Source: Stagnihabitans sp038231395 (GTDB taxonomy: Bacteria; Pseudomonadota; Alphaproteobacteria; Rhodobacterales; Rhodobacteraceae). From it: a stretch of DNA of 64,000 nucleotides. Location of the stretch: the NCBI GenBank assembly GCA_038231395.1, contig JBBRLL010000007.1, positions 1 to 64,000 on the forward strand. Reading direction: 5' to 3'. Positions within the stretch are counted from its first letter, which is position 1, and each line of letters opens with the position of its first letter. The translations under genes and the position numbers were made by a program. Positions 1-7,360 of the stretch are shown piece after piece. The notes under the pieces are model-generated. The model had not been told where the DNA came from, ran no database searches, and saw only the letters and a program-made list of their open reading frames with translations.

Positions 1-505
1 GACCGCCCATGTGTTTGAAGCGCTGGAAGAAACCGGCCTGTTGAAGCTGTGCGGCTTGCATACGCTCGATTCCTGCCGGATCGAAAAGGCCTTTCGCCAC
101 TTTGGCCATGACATCACCGATGAGGATCATGTGCTGGAAGCAGGACTTGGTTTTGCGGTGCGCACCAAGAAGCCGGACTTCATCGGGCGCGATGCGGTGT
201 TGCGCAAGGCGGAAGAGGGCCTGAACCGCCGCATGGTGCAGTTCCGCCTGACCGACCCGGAGCCGTTGTTGTTCCACAACGAAGCGATTGTGCGGGATGG
301 CAGGATTGTCGGCCCGGTGACATCCGGCAATTACGGGCACTTCCTTGGCGGGGCGATTGGCATGGGATATGTGCCGTGCAAGGGGCAAAGCGAGGCGGAG
401 GTTCTGGCCTCCACCTACCAGATCGAAGTGGCCGGGGTGCGGCATCCGGCGGTGGTGTCTTTAGTGCCGCTGTATGACCCAAAGTCGGAACGGGTGCGTG
501 TGTGA
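1..505 (+). CDS. GcvT-domain oxidoreductase, C-terminal part (dimethylglycine dehydrogenase-like)
   Basis: The gene enters from the left edge in frame 2; about 167 C-terminal residues are visible. The sequence matches the aminomethyltransferase (GcvT) C-terminal half of dimethylglycine/sarcosine dehydrogenase-type proteins: the segment LCGLHTLDSCRIEKAFRHFG, then DEDHVLEAGLGFAVR, FIGRDAVLRK and a terminal beta-barrel region with GPVTSGNYGHFLG and GMGYV. In this family an N-terminal FAD domain oxidises an N-methyl group and the GcvT domain passes the one-carbon unit to tetrahydrofolate. The FAD domain lies outside the window, so the full architecture is inferred. It is followed in the same direction by PEP mutase-like and MttB-family genes, which suggests use of a methylated amine. 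The exact substrate is unknown. Confidence 0.85.
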   Translation, partial: TAHVFEALEETGLLKLCGLHTLDSCRIEKAFRHFGHDITDEDHVLEAGLGFAVRTKKPDFIGRDAVLRKAEEGLNRRMVQFRLTDPEPLLFHNEAIVRDGRIVGPVTSGNYGHFLGGAIGMGYVPCKGQSEAEVLASTYQIEVAGVRHPAVVSLVPLYDPKSERVRV

Positions 506-574
506 CCGGGGGCAGGGCGCGCGTGGGCCTTTGGGATATTCATGAACAACGAAAAGGTTTATGGGAGGTTTTTG

Positions 575-1396
575 ATGAAACTTTCTGAACGCCATACTGC
601 GTTTGCCGACCTGCATCACGCCGGTTGTTTTGTCATTCCCAACCCTTGGGACGTGGGATCGGCGCGGATGATGGCGGGGTTGGGGGCCAAGGCTTTGGCG
701 ACCTCCTCTGCTGCGCATGCCTTTACCATGGGGCGGGCGGATATGGGGATCAGCCGGGATGAGGCTTTGGCCCACGCGCAGATGATCGTGGCCGCAACAC
801 CGCTGCCTGTATCGGGCGATTTTGAAGGCGGGTTCGGCGACGCACCGGAAGTGGTGGCCGAGACAGTGCGGTTGGGGGCGGAGGTTGGCCTTTCTGGGCT
901 GTCGATCGAGGATACGGATCCCGCCGGGCCCTCGGCTTACGGGTTTGAACTGGCGGTGGAACGGATCAGGGCGGGGATTGCCGCCGCGCGCGCTTTGGGG
1001 CGGCCATTCGTGTTTTGCGCCCGGGCTGATGGGGTGATGAACGGCTTTTATGATCTGGACGAGGGCATCCGGCGCTTGCAGGCGTTTGAAGCGGCGGGCG
1101 CCGATTTGCTGTATCTGCCGGTGGCGCCGGGCAGGGCAGAATTGGCGCGGGTGCTGGCTTCGGTGAAGGCTCCGCTCAATGCATTGGCCGCCGGGCCGCT
1201 GCGCGACATGACGGTGGCGGACCTGGCTGCGATGGGGGTGCGGCGCATCTCGACCGGCAGTCAGATTGCGCGGGTGACCCATGCGGGGATCCGCGATGCG
1301 GTGGCGGCTATGCTGGCGGGGTCGTTTTCACCGCTGAAGGCGGCGGCATCGGGTAGCGAAATTGATGCGCTTTTGATGAAGGGCGCGGCGACATGA
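575..1396 (+). CDS. Isocitrate lyase/PEP mutase-family protein
   Basis: A 273-residue TIM-barrel protein of the isocitrate lyase/phosphoenolpyruvate mutase superfamily. Visible hallmarks are the N-terminal NPWDVGSARM strand, the metal-binding stretch SGDFEGGFG (about residues 85-93), GLSIEDTDPAG, and FCARADGV, which corresponds to the conserved R-T/A-D segment. The KKCGH cysteine loop of true isocitrate lyases is not visible, so it is more likely a C-C or C-P lyase or hydrolase of small keto or hydroxy acids. The ATG at 575 is chosen because GGGAGG lies six bases upstream; an in-frame ATG at 542 has no such site. It sits between the GcvT-domain gene and the MttB-family gene and is probably in their operon. 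The substrate cannot be told from sequence. Confidence 0.8.
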   Translation: MKLSERHTAFADLHHAGCFVIPNPWDVGSARMMAGLGAKALATSSAAHAFTMGRADMGISRDEALAHAQMIVAATPLPVSGDFEGGFGDAPEVVAETVRLGAEVGLSGLSIEDTDPAGPSAYGFELAVERIRAGIAAARALGRPFVFCARADGVMNGFYDLDEGIRRLQAFEAAGADLLYLPVAPGRAELARVLASVKAPLNALAAGPLRDMTVADLAAMGVRRISTGSQIARVTHAGIRDAVAAMLAGSFSPLKAAASGSEIDALLMKGAAT

Positions 1397-1433
1397 GGCC
1401 GGACCTGCGGGTGCGCGGCGGAAAGGATTTAGA

Positions 1434-2990
1434 ATGAACGATGTGGAGATGTGCGAGCCGGCCAAAGCGCGGGCGGGTCGGTCAGGCGGGCGTTCGGCAC
1501 GGGTGGCGTTGCGGTCAGCCCCCTTGGCCGATGACGTGCGCCCGGTGCGCGGTGGCATGCCCGGGGGCACCTACAAACCCCTGACCGAAGCCGGGATCGC
1601 AAAGATCCACGCCTCGGCATTGGAGGCGCTGGAGGTGATTGGTCTTGCCAACGCACCCGCCTCGGGCGTGGAAATATTGACCGGGGCCGGCGCCATTCTG
1701 GGCGATGACGGGCGGATTAGGTTTCCGCGGGCGTTGGTTGAGGATATGCTGGCGGTGGCGGCGCGCAACATCACGTTGCACGCGCGGGATACGCGGCACG
1801 ACCTGCATCTGTCGGGGTCGAATGTCCATTTCGGCACGGCGGGCGCTGCCGTGCATATGGTCGATCCGATCACGTTGGAGTACCGCGACACCACGGCGCA
1901 GGACTTGTATAATGCGGCGCGGCTGGTTGATAATCTGGACAACATTCACTTTTTCCAGCGCACCATGGTCTGCCGCGATGTGATCGACAATGTCGATATG
2001 GACCTGAACACGCTGTACGCCTGCCTTGCGGGCACCAGAAAGCATGTCGGCACCAGCTTTTTTGATCCGGACGCGGTTGCACCAGCGTTTGACATTCTAC
2101 ATCAGGTGGCGGGCGGTGAGGACAAATGGCTGGAGCGGCCTTTCGTCAGCAACTCCAACTGTTTTGTCGTGCCACCGATGAAGTTTGCCGAGGAAAGCTG
2201 CCGCGTGATGGAAGATTGCATCCGGCGCGGCATGCCGATGCTGCTGTTGTCAGCAGGGCAGGCCGGGGCGACCGCGCCCGCACCGATTGCCTTGGCGATC
2301 GTGCAGGCGATGGCGGAATGTCTGGCCGGGGTGGTTTATGTCAACGCGATCAAGAAGGGCGCGCCTGCGATCTTTGGCACCTGGCCGTTCGTGTCTGACC
2401 TGCGGACCGGGGCGATGTCGGGCGGGTCTGCCGAACAGGCGCTGCTGACGGCGGGTTGCGCGCAGATGCACCGGTTTTACGATCTGCCCGGCGGCGCTGC
2501 CTCCGGCATTTCGGACAGCAAGCTGCCGGACATGCAGGCCGGATGGGAGCAAGGCATCACCAACACCCTCGCCGGTCTGTCAGGCCTCAACATGTGCTAT
2601 GAAGCGGTGGGGATGCATGCGTCATTGCTGGGCTTCTGCATGGAAAGCCTGATCCTCGGCGATGATCTGCTGGGCCAAGCCATGCGCTGCGTCAGAGGGA
2701 TCGAGGTCAACGAGGACACCACCTCCATCGACGCGATGAAAGAGGTTTGTCTGGGCGGGCCGGGGCATTACCTTGGCTCTGATCAGACACTGAAGCTGAT
2801 GCAGACCGAATATATCTATCCCAACGTCGCCAACCGGATGAGCCCGAAGGAATGGAACGAGGCGGGCAAACCTGTGTTGCTTGACAAGGCCATTCAGCGC
2901 AAGAATGAGATTCTGGCGCGCTCTGGCAACGTGATCGACCCCGACATCGACGCCGCCATCCGCGCCAAATATAACATCCACTTCAAGTGA
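1434..2990 (+). CDS. MttB-family (trimethylamine methyltransferase-like) protein, non-pyrrolysine
   Basis: A 518-residue member of the MttB superfamily (COG5598). Recognisable features are the N-terminal GGMPGGTYKPLTEAGIAKIH start of the barrel, the DNLDNIHFFQRTMV segment, the GLSGLNMCYEAVGMHASLLG stretch and the C-terminal GGPGHYLGSDQT motif. The reading frame is continuous without an internal TAG, so it is a pyrrolysine-free member. Characterised non-Pyl members (MtgB, MtpB, MtcB) demethylate quaternary amines onto a corrinoid protein. No corrinoid protein is encoded nearby. It lies downstream of the PEP mutase-like gene and upstream of a 3-hydroxyisobutyrate dehydrogenase-like gene in the same direction. 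A second paralogue is at 29394-30938. Demethylation of a quaternary amine is the best inference; the substrate is unknown. Confidence 0.85.
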   Translation: MNDVEMCEPAKARAGRSGGRSARVALRSAPLADDVRPVRGGMPGGTYKPLTEAGIAKIHASALEALEVIGLANAPASGVEILTGAGAILGDDGRIRFPRALVEDMLAVAARNITLHARDTRHDLHLSGSNVHFGTAGAAVHMVDPITLEYRDTTAQDLYNAARLVDNLDNIHFFQRTMVCRDVIDNVDMDLNTLYACLAGTRKHVGTSFFDPDAVAPAFDILHQVAGGEDKWLERPFVSNSNCFVVPPMKFAEESCRVMEDCIRRGMPMLLLSAGQAGATAPAPIALAIVQAMAECLAGVVYVNAIKKGAPAIFGTWPFVSDLRTGAMSGGSAEQALLTAGCAQMHRFYDLPGGAASGISDSKLPDMQAGWEQGITNTLAGLSGLNMCYEAVGMHASLLGFCMESLILGDDLLGQAMRCVRGIEVNEDTTSIDAMKEVCLGGPGHYLGSDQTLKLMQTEYIYPNVANRMSPKEWNEAGKPVLLDKAIQRKNEILARSGNVIDPDIDAAIRAKYNIHFK

Positions 2991-3083
2991 GGCGCTTAAA
3001 ACGTTGTGGTGGCAGAGAATTTGGCGACGCTGAAGTCCAGCCACAAATCACTGCAACATGAAGGGCAACTTAGGGTGGGGCGC

Positions 3084-3983
3084 ATGAATTACGGATATAT
3101 CGGTCTGGGCAACCTTGGCGGGCATCTGGCGGCCAGCCTGATCCGCGCCGGGCATCAGCTGACAGTCTATGACCGCAACACTGCCTTGGCGGAGCGGCAT
3201 GTGGCGATGGGGGCCAAAGCTGCGGCCACTCCGGCGGAACTGGCAGCACAGGTGGACCATTTCTTCACCTGCCTGCCCTCACCTGCGGTGTCAGAAGTGG
3301 TGCTGGCTCAGGTCTTGCCCAATGTCAGGCCCGGGGCCACCTGGGTGGAAAACTCCACCCTCGGGCGTGAGGATGTGTTGCGACTGGCAGGTCTGGCCCG
3401 TTCGATGGACGTGCGTATGCTGGAGGCGCCGGTGACAGGCGGCGTCCACCTTGCCGCAAGGGGAGAGATCACCGTTCTGGTCGGCGGTGACCCCGACCTG
3501 TTTGACCTGCACCGCCCGGCCCTTGAAGCCATTGGCAACAAGATTTTCCACATGGGGCCTTTGGGGTCGGCGGCGGTTATCAAGGTCATCACCAACATGC
3601 TGGCCTTCATCCATCTGGTGGCGGACGGCGAGGCGCTGATGCTGGCCAAACGCGGCGGGCTTGACCTGAAAACCGCGTATGAGGCGATCTCGGCCTCCTC
3701 CGGCAGCAGTTTTGTGCATGAAACCGAAGGTCAGTTGATCCTGAATGGCAGCTACGACATCGCCTTTACGATGGATCTGGCGCTGAAGGATCTGGGCTTT
3801 GCCATGGGCTTTGGCCGCGAATACGGGGTGCCGCTGGATCTTGCCTCCCAAACGCTTCAGACCTTCATGAAGGGTAAGGCGGTTTACGGGGGGCAGGCGC
3901 AATCCACCCAGATCGTGAAATTGCTGGAAGATGCGCTCAACACCGATCTGCGGGCAGAGGGTTTCCCGGCCCGGCTTGAATAG
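3084..3983 (+). CDS. NAD(P)-dependent oxidoreductase, 3-hydroxyisobutyrate dehydrogenase family
   Basis: A 299-residue beta-hydroxyacid dehydrogenase. The N-terminus carries the Rossmann motif GYIGLGNLGGHLAASL, the substrate-binding segment appears as APVTGGVHLAARGEI (about residue 118), and the catalytic lysine lies in KVITNMLAFIHLVADGEA. These enzymes oxidise small 3-hydroxy acids or reduce semialdehydes with NAD(P). The ATG at 3084 is used because the Rossmann strand begins there and a G-rich site (GGGTGGGG) precedes it; the upstream extension to 3006 is not family-like. It follows the MttB-family gene by about 90 bases and probably belongs to the same catabolic operon. A paralogue lies at 57438-58301. 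The substrate is unknown. Confidence 0.88.
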   Translation: MNYGYIGLGNLGGHLAASLIRAGHQLTVYDRNTALAERHVAMGAKAAATPAELAAQVDHFFTCLPSPAVSEVVLAQVLPNVRPGATWVENSTLGREDVLRLAGLARSMDVRMLEAPVTGGVHLAARGEITVLVGGDPDLFDLHRPALEAIGNKIFHMGPLGSAAVIKVITNMLAFIHLVADGEALMLAKRGGLDLKTAYEAISASSGSSFVHETEGQLILNGSYDIAFTMDLALKDLGFAMGFGREYGVPLDLASQTLQTFMKGKAVYGGQAQSTQIVKLLEDALNTDLRAEGFPARLE

Positions 3984-4016
3984 CCTTCCATTTCGGCCCA
4001 AAAGTGATCGGGGGTG

Positions 4017-4035
4017 CGGGGGTGGAAAGCCCCCG
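4017..4035. repeat. G/C-rich hairpin upstream of the PLP enzyme gene
   Basis: Perfect 6-bp stem CGGGGG (4017-4022) and CCCCCG (4030-4035) with a 7-base loop. No T-run follows, so it is not a classical terminator. It resembles the other G/C-rich intergenic hairpins at 16491, 25238 and 29221. Confidence 0.5.
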
Positions 4036-4058
4036 GCCTTCGCTTGAAAGGCATCATG

Positions 4059-5159
4059 ATGACCGCAGACCGCCGCTTCGCCGACATGCTGCACCACCGG
4101 GCCGAACGTTTGGGGCGGGGTGATCCGGTATCACCGCCACTGGTGTCCGCCACCACGTTCCATCTGCCGGGGCTGGAAAACGCCCAATACAAATATGGCC
4201 GCATGGCGATGCCGACGTGGGAGGAGGTCGAAGAACAGCTTGCCATCCTTGAAGGTGCCAGCGTGGTTGGCTTTCCGTCCGGCATGGCTGCGATAACGGC
4301 GGCGCTGTTTTGCACGCTGTCCGCCGGGCAAACCGTGATCCTGCCCGCCGACGGCTATTACACCACCCGACTGCTGGCCAACCGTTTCCTTGAACCTCTG
4401 GGCGTCAAAATACGGCTGGTAACAACCACAGACGTCGATTCCGCTGATTTTTCAGGGGCTTCCGTGGTGTTTCTTGAAACGCCCTCCAACCCCGGTCTGG
4501 ATTGCTGCGACATCTCTTTGGCCGCCCGCAAGGCGCATGCGGCCGGGGCGCGGCTGATCGTTGACAACACCACCATGACCGCCCTGCTGCAACGCCCCTT
4601 GGATTTGGGCGCTGATCTGGTGGTGGCTGCCGATACCAAAGCGCCGGCTGGCCACTCCGACATTCTCTATGGCCATGTCTCGGGCCGTGATGCGCATCTG
4701 ATGGCGCGGGTGGCGGAATGGCGCAAATTGTCGGGGTCGGTGCCGGGCGCGTTTGAGGCGTGGCTGCTGCATCGCGGGCTTGAGACGCTGGAAGTCAGGC
4801 TGTCGCGCATGTGTGCCAGTGCCCAGACGATTGCGGAACGGCTGTCGGCGCATCCAAGGATCAAAGCCCTGCGCTATCCGGGTCTGCCGCATGATCCAGC
4901 GTATGACATCGCAAAACGCCAGATGTCCGGCTTTGGGTTTTTGATGAGCTTTGAACTGGAAAGCGAGGAAAAGGCCGAGGAATTCCTGACGCGCTGCAAG
5001 TATGTCACGCAAACCACCTCGTTCGGCGGCACGCATACGGCGGGCGAACGTCGGGCGCGGTGGGGCGATGCGGTGGCTCCCGGTTTCATCCGCTTTTCGG
5101 TGGGTGTTGAACCGGTTGAGCCGCTGTGGGACGCCATTGCCCACGCCTTGCAGGCCTGA
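4059..5159 (+). CDS. Cys/Met metabolism PLP-dependent enzyme (cystathionine lyase-like)
   Basis: A 366-residue fold-type I PLP enzyme of the transsulfuration family. Motifs in order: SATTFHLPGL, YGRMAMPTWEEVEEQL, the GFPSGMAAI phosphate-binding turn, FLETPSNPGLD, the IVDNTTMTALLQRPLDLGAD segment, the PLP lysine in DTKAPAGHSD (about residue 190), RGLETLEVRL, and the C-terminal SFGGTHTAGERRARWG. The lysine motif is usually TK-Y-x-x-GHSD, so replacement of the aromatic residue is unusual. Family members catalyse beta- or gamma-elimination or replacement on cystathionine, cysteine, methionine or O-acylhomoserine. ATG codons at 4056 and 4059 are adjacent; 4059 gives the better distance from GAAAGG. 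It ends the left-edge cluster and is preceded by a G/C hairpin. Exact activity is not determinable. Confidence 0.85.
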   Translation: MTADRRFADMLHHRAERLGRGDPVSPPLVSATTFHLPGLENAQYKYGRMAMPTWEEVEEQLAILEGASVVGFPSGMAAITAALFCTLSAGQTVILPADGYYTTRLLANRFLEPLGVKIRLVTTTDVDSADFSGASVVFLETPSNPGLDCCDISLAARKAHAAGARLIVDNTTMTALLQRPLDLGADLVVAADTKAPAGHSDILYGHVSGRDAHLMARVAEWRKLSGSVPGAFEAWLLHRGLETLEVRLSRMCASAQTIAERLSAHPRIKALRYPGLPHDPAYDIAKRQMSGFGFLMSFELESEEKAEEFLTRCKYVTQTTSFGGTHTAGERRARWGDAVAPGFIRFSVGVEPVEPLWDAIAHALQA

Positions 5160-5292
5160 CCCTCCACAATAAACCTGTCACAACAAACCCGCCTCAACTG
5201 ACCCTGCGCAACACGTCGCCATGCCTCGCCAGACCCTCTGGACCTTTGCACCCCGTTCCGGCATATCAGTGCCAATGAAACCGGAGACGCCG

Positions 5293-5670
5293 ATGTCCAT
5301 GCTCAAGCGCCTGCTGACCTGGTGGAACAGCCAGACCCTTGGCACCCAAGTCTTTACGGCGCGGCATGGGGTCAGAGTTGGCGATGACGCACAGGGCAAC
5401 ATCTATTACCAGACCGCCGATGCCAAAAAGCGTTGGGTGATCTATAATGGCGAGATGGAGGCGTCCCGCGTCTCTCCTGATTGGCATGGCTGGCTGCATT
5501 TCACCTGGGATCAGCCACCGACCAAGGCACCGCTGACACACAAGCCCTGGGAAGAGCCGCATCTGGAGAATCTGACCGGTACGGCTGCCGCCTATGCGCC
5601 ACCCGGTTCGATCCGCAGCAACACGCCCGCCCCGCGCCGGGATTACGAAGCCTGGTCGCCAGAGGCCTGA
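5293..5670 (+). CDS. NADH:ubiquinone oxidoreductase 17.2-kDa (NDUFA12) family protein
   Basis: A 125-residue homologue of the complex I accessory subunit NDUFA12 (B17.2). Typical features are LKRLLTWWNSQTLGTQ at the N-terminus, the GNIYYQ segment, RWVIYNGEMEASRVSPDWHGWLH and the proline-rich C-terminus. It is expected to bind the peripheral arm of respiratory complex I. The ATG at 5293 is chosen because GGAGA precedes it by five bases and homologues begin with this M-S-M-L-K; the upstream ORF extension is not family-like. It stands just ahead of mlaD and a DUF2155 gene, a neighbourhood I recall as usual in Rhodobacteraceae. Confidence 0.9.
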   Translation: MSMLKRLLTWWNSQTLGTQVFTARHGVRVGDDAQGNIYYQTADAKKRWVIYNGEMEASRVSPDWHGWLHFTWDQPPTKAPLTHKPWEEPHLENLTGTAAAYAPPGSIRSNTPAPRRDYEAWSPEA

Positions 5671-5686
5671 TAGGAATTAAACCGTT

Positions 5687-6169
5687 ATGGCGGAAAACAA
5701 GCTAGAGATTTTTGCCGGGGCTGTGGTCGTGGCAGCGGCGATTGCGTTCGTGGCCTATGCCGGCAAGGGAACCGGCGTCGGTTCAGGGGGTGACACCTAT
5801 CCGCTGCGCGCCTCGTTCCGCTCGATTGAGGGCGTCTCGCTCGGGTCAGATGTGAAGCTGGCCGGGGTCCGGGTCGGGTCGATCACCGGGCTGACGCTGA
5901 ACCCCAAGACCTATATGGCCGACGCCGTGGTCTCGCTTGACAAGCATATTCAATTGCCCTCCGACAGCGCGATTTTGATTTCCTCAGAAGGGCTTCTGGG
6001 CGGCAATTACATCGAACTTCAACCGGGCGGGAATCCAGACAACCTCGCCCCCGGTGACGAGATTGAGGATACCCAGGGTGCGGTTTCGCTGGTGTCTTTG
6101 CTGATGAAGTTTGTTGGCACCAAGACCGACACCAGTGCCAAACCGCCAGCCGATCCGAAAACGCCGTGA
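5687..6169 (+). CDS. mlaD: MlaD family protein, outer-membrane lipid asymmetry ABC system
   Basis: A 160-residue MCE-domain protein with one N-terminal membrane anchor (about residues 8-25, FAGAVVVAAAIAFVAYA) and a single MCE domain: YPLRASFRSIEGVSLGSDVKLAGVRVG followed by ILISSEGLLGGNYIEL. MlaD is the periplasmic substrate-binding ring of the Mla phospholipid transporter. It begins 16 bases after the NDUFA12-like gene, so co-transcription is likely. No mlaE or mlaF gene is in the window, so the rest of the transporter must be elsewhere. Confidence 0.9.
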   Translation: MAENKLEIFAGAVVVAAAIAFVAYAGKGTGVGSGGDTYPLRASFRSIEGVSLGSDVKLAGVRVGSITGLTLNPKTYMADAVVSLDKHIQLPSDSAILISSEGLLGGNYIELQPGGNPDNLAPGDEIEDTQGAVSLVSLLMKFVGTKTDTSAKPPADPKTP

Positions 6170-6182
6170 CGCGGAAATCCCG

Positions 6183-6602
6183 ATGACTCGGTTAGCGCGC
6201 ATCGGGTTTGCCCTTGCGGTCGCCTGTCTTGCCAGTCCGGCACCGGCAAAGATCGTGGTGGCCAAAGGCGGCTCGGTCCGGGTGCTGGACCGCATGTCCG
6301 ACTCCGTCACCGATTTTGACCTCGCGCCCGGTCAACAACAGGTTGAGGGCAAGCTGACCGTGCAGTTGGATGAATGCCGCTATCCGTCCGACCAACCGAT
6401 GGCAGAGGCTTACGCCCATCTGACCATCACCGACAGCGGTCAGGTCGACCCGTTGTTCAAGGGTTGGATGGTGGCCTCCAGCCCCGGTCTGAATGCGCTG
6501 GACCATCCGCGCTATGACGTCTGGGTGTTGCATTGCGACGTGCCTGCCGCAGATCAGGCCCCGGCTGACAGCACAAAACCTGCCACTGGCTCTGGCGGGT
6601 AA
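6183..6602 (+). CDS. DUF2155 domain-containing periplasmic protein
   Basis: A 139-residue protein with a cleavable-type signal peptide (LARIGFALAVACLASPAPA) followed by the DUF2155 domain: VRVLDRMSDSVTDFDLAPGQ, a YPSDQPMAEAYAHLTI strand and FKGWMVASSPGLNALDHPRYDVWVLHC near the end. The function of DUF2155 is unknown. The ATG at 6183 is chosen because it begins the signal peptide. It is 13 bases after mlaD and overlaps the convergent aat gene by 49 bases at its 3' end. Confidence 0.85.
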   Translation: MTRLARIGFALAVACLASPAPAKIVVAKGGSVRVLDRMSDSVTDFDLAPGQQQVEGKLTVQLDECRYPSDQPMAEAYAHLTITDSGQVDPLFKGWMVASSPGLNALDHPRYDVWVLHCDVPAADQAPADSTKPATGSGG

Positions 6603-7186
6603 TTTTCCGGCTGAAAGCGGGCTTTGCGTGTCAGGGCCAGCGCAAGACGGCGCTGATATTCGCTGCGGGCGATTTCCACGGCGCCAAGGCTGGCAAGGTG
6701 GCTGGTCAGAAATTGCACATCAAACAGCGTAAATCCCCCGGCGCGCAGGCGATGCATCAGATATGTCAGCGCTATTTTGGACCCACCCGTGGCGCGCGAA
6801 AACATGCTTTCGCCAAAAAATGCCCCCCCCAGAACCACGCCATATACTCCGCCGATCAGATGACCCTGATCCCAAACCTCCAGGCTATGGGCATGGCCTT
6901 GGGCGTGAAGAGCGGTATAGGCCGCAAAAATCTCGGCATTGATCCAGGTTTCGGCGCGGTCGGCACAAGCGGTGACCACACCGGCAAAGTCGCTGTCCAC
7001 CGTCACCCGCGGCTGCCCGCGGCGGATCTGTCGGGCCAGACTGTGTGAGATGTGAAACCCCTGCAGCGGGAAGACCGCACGGCGCTGCGGGTCAATCCAG
7101 TGGATTTCCGCATCCTCGCGCCCCTCGGCCATCGGAAAGACGCCCATACCATAGGCGCGCAACAGGAGGTCGGGGGTCAGGTTCAT
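6554..7186 (-). CDS. aat: Leucyl/phenylalanyl-tRNA-protein transferase
   Basis: A 210-residue L/F-transferase, which attaches Leu or Phe from aminoacyl-tRNA to N-terminal Arg/Lys of proteins and marks them for ClpS/ClpAP degradation. Family signatures are LLRAYGMGVFPMAE at the N-terminus, IHWIDPQRRAVFPL, the central GLIGGVYGV-like segment (HLIGGVYGVVLGGAFFGESMFS) and FDVQFLTSHLASLGAVEI. The ATG at 7186 is used; an upstream TTG at 7207 adds seven residues without a ribosome site. Its stop lies inside the convergent DUF2155 gene, a 49-base 3'-3' overlap. Confidence 0.95.
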   Translation of the reverse strand: MNLTPDLLLRAYGMGVFPMAEGREDAEIHWIDPQRRAVFPLQGFHISHSLARQIRRGQPRVTVDSDFAGVVTACADRAETWINAEIFAAYTALHAQGHAHSLEVWDQGHLIGGVYGVVLGGAFFGESMFSRATGGSKIALTYLMHRLRAGGFTLFDVQFLTSHLASLGAVEIARSEYQRRLALALTRKARFQPENYPPEPVAGFVLSAGA

Positions 7187-7360
7187 CGGGTTCCCAAGGT
7201 CTGCCAAACCGGCTTTTACCTGCCAAACTAAGGACTTGGCGGCCTATCTGCAAGTAAACCTGTGCGACACGTCGGCACAGCAACGGAAATGCCGATCCTC
7301 CCCGTTGTAACCGCATTCACAAAGGCCCAATTTGTGTCTGTCAGGTGCAAAGGACAAGCG

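Noticed and set aside
1434..2990. Pyrrolysine-containing MttB
   Set aside because: There is no internal TAG in either MttB-family gene.
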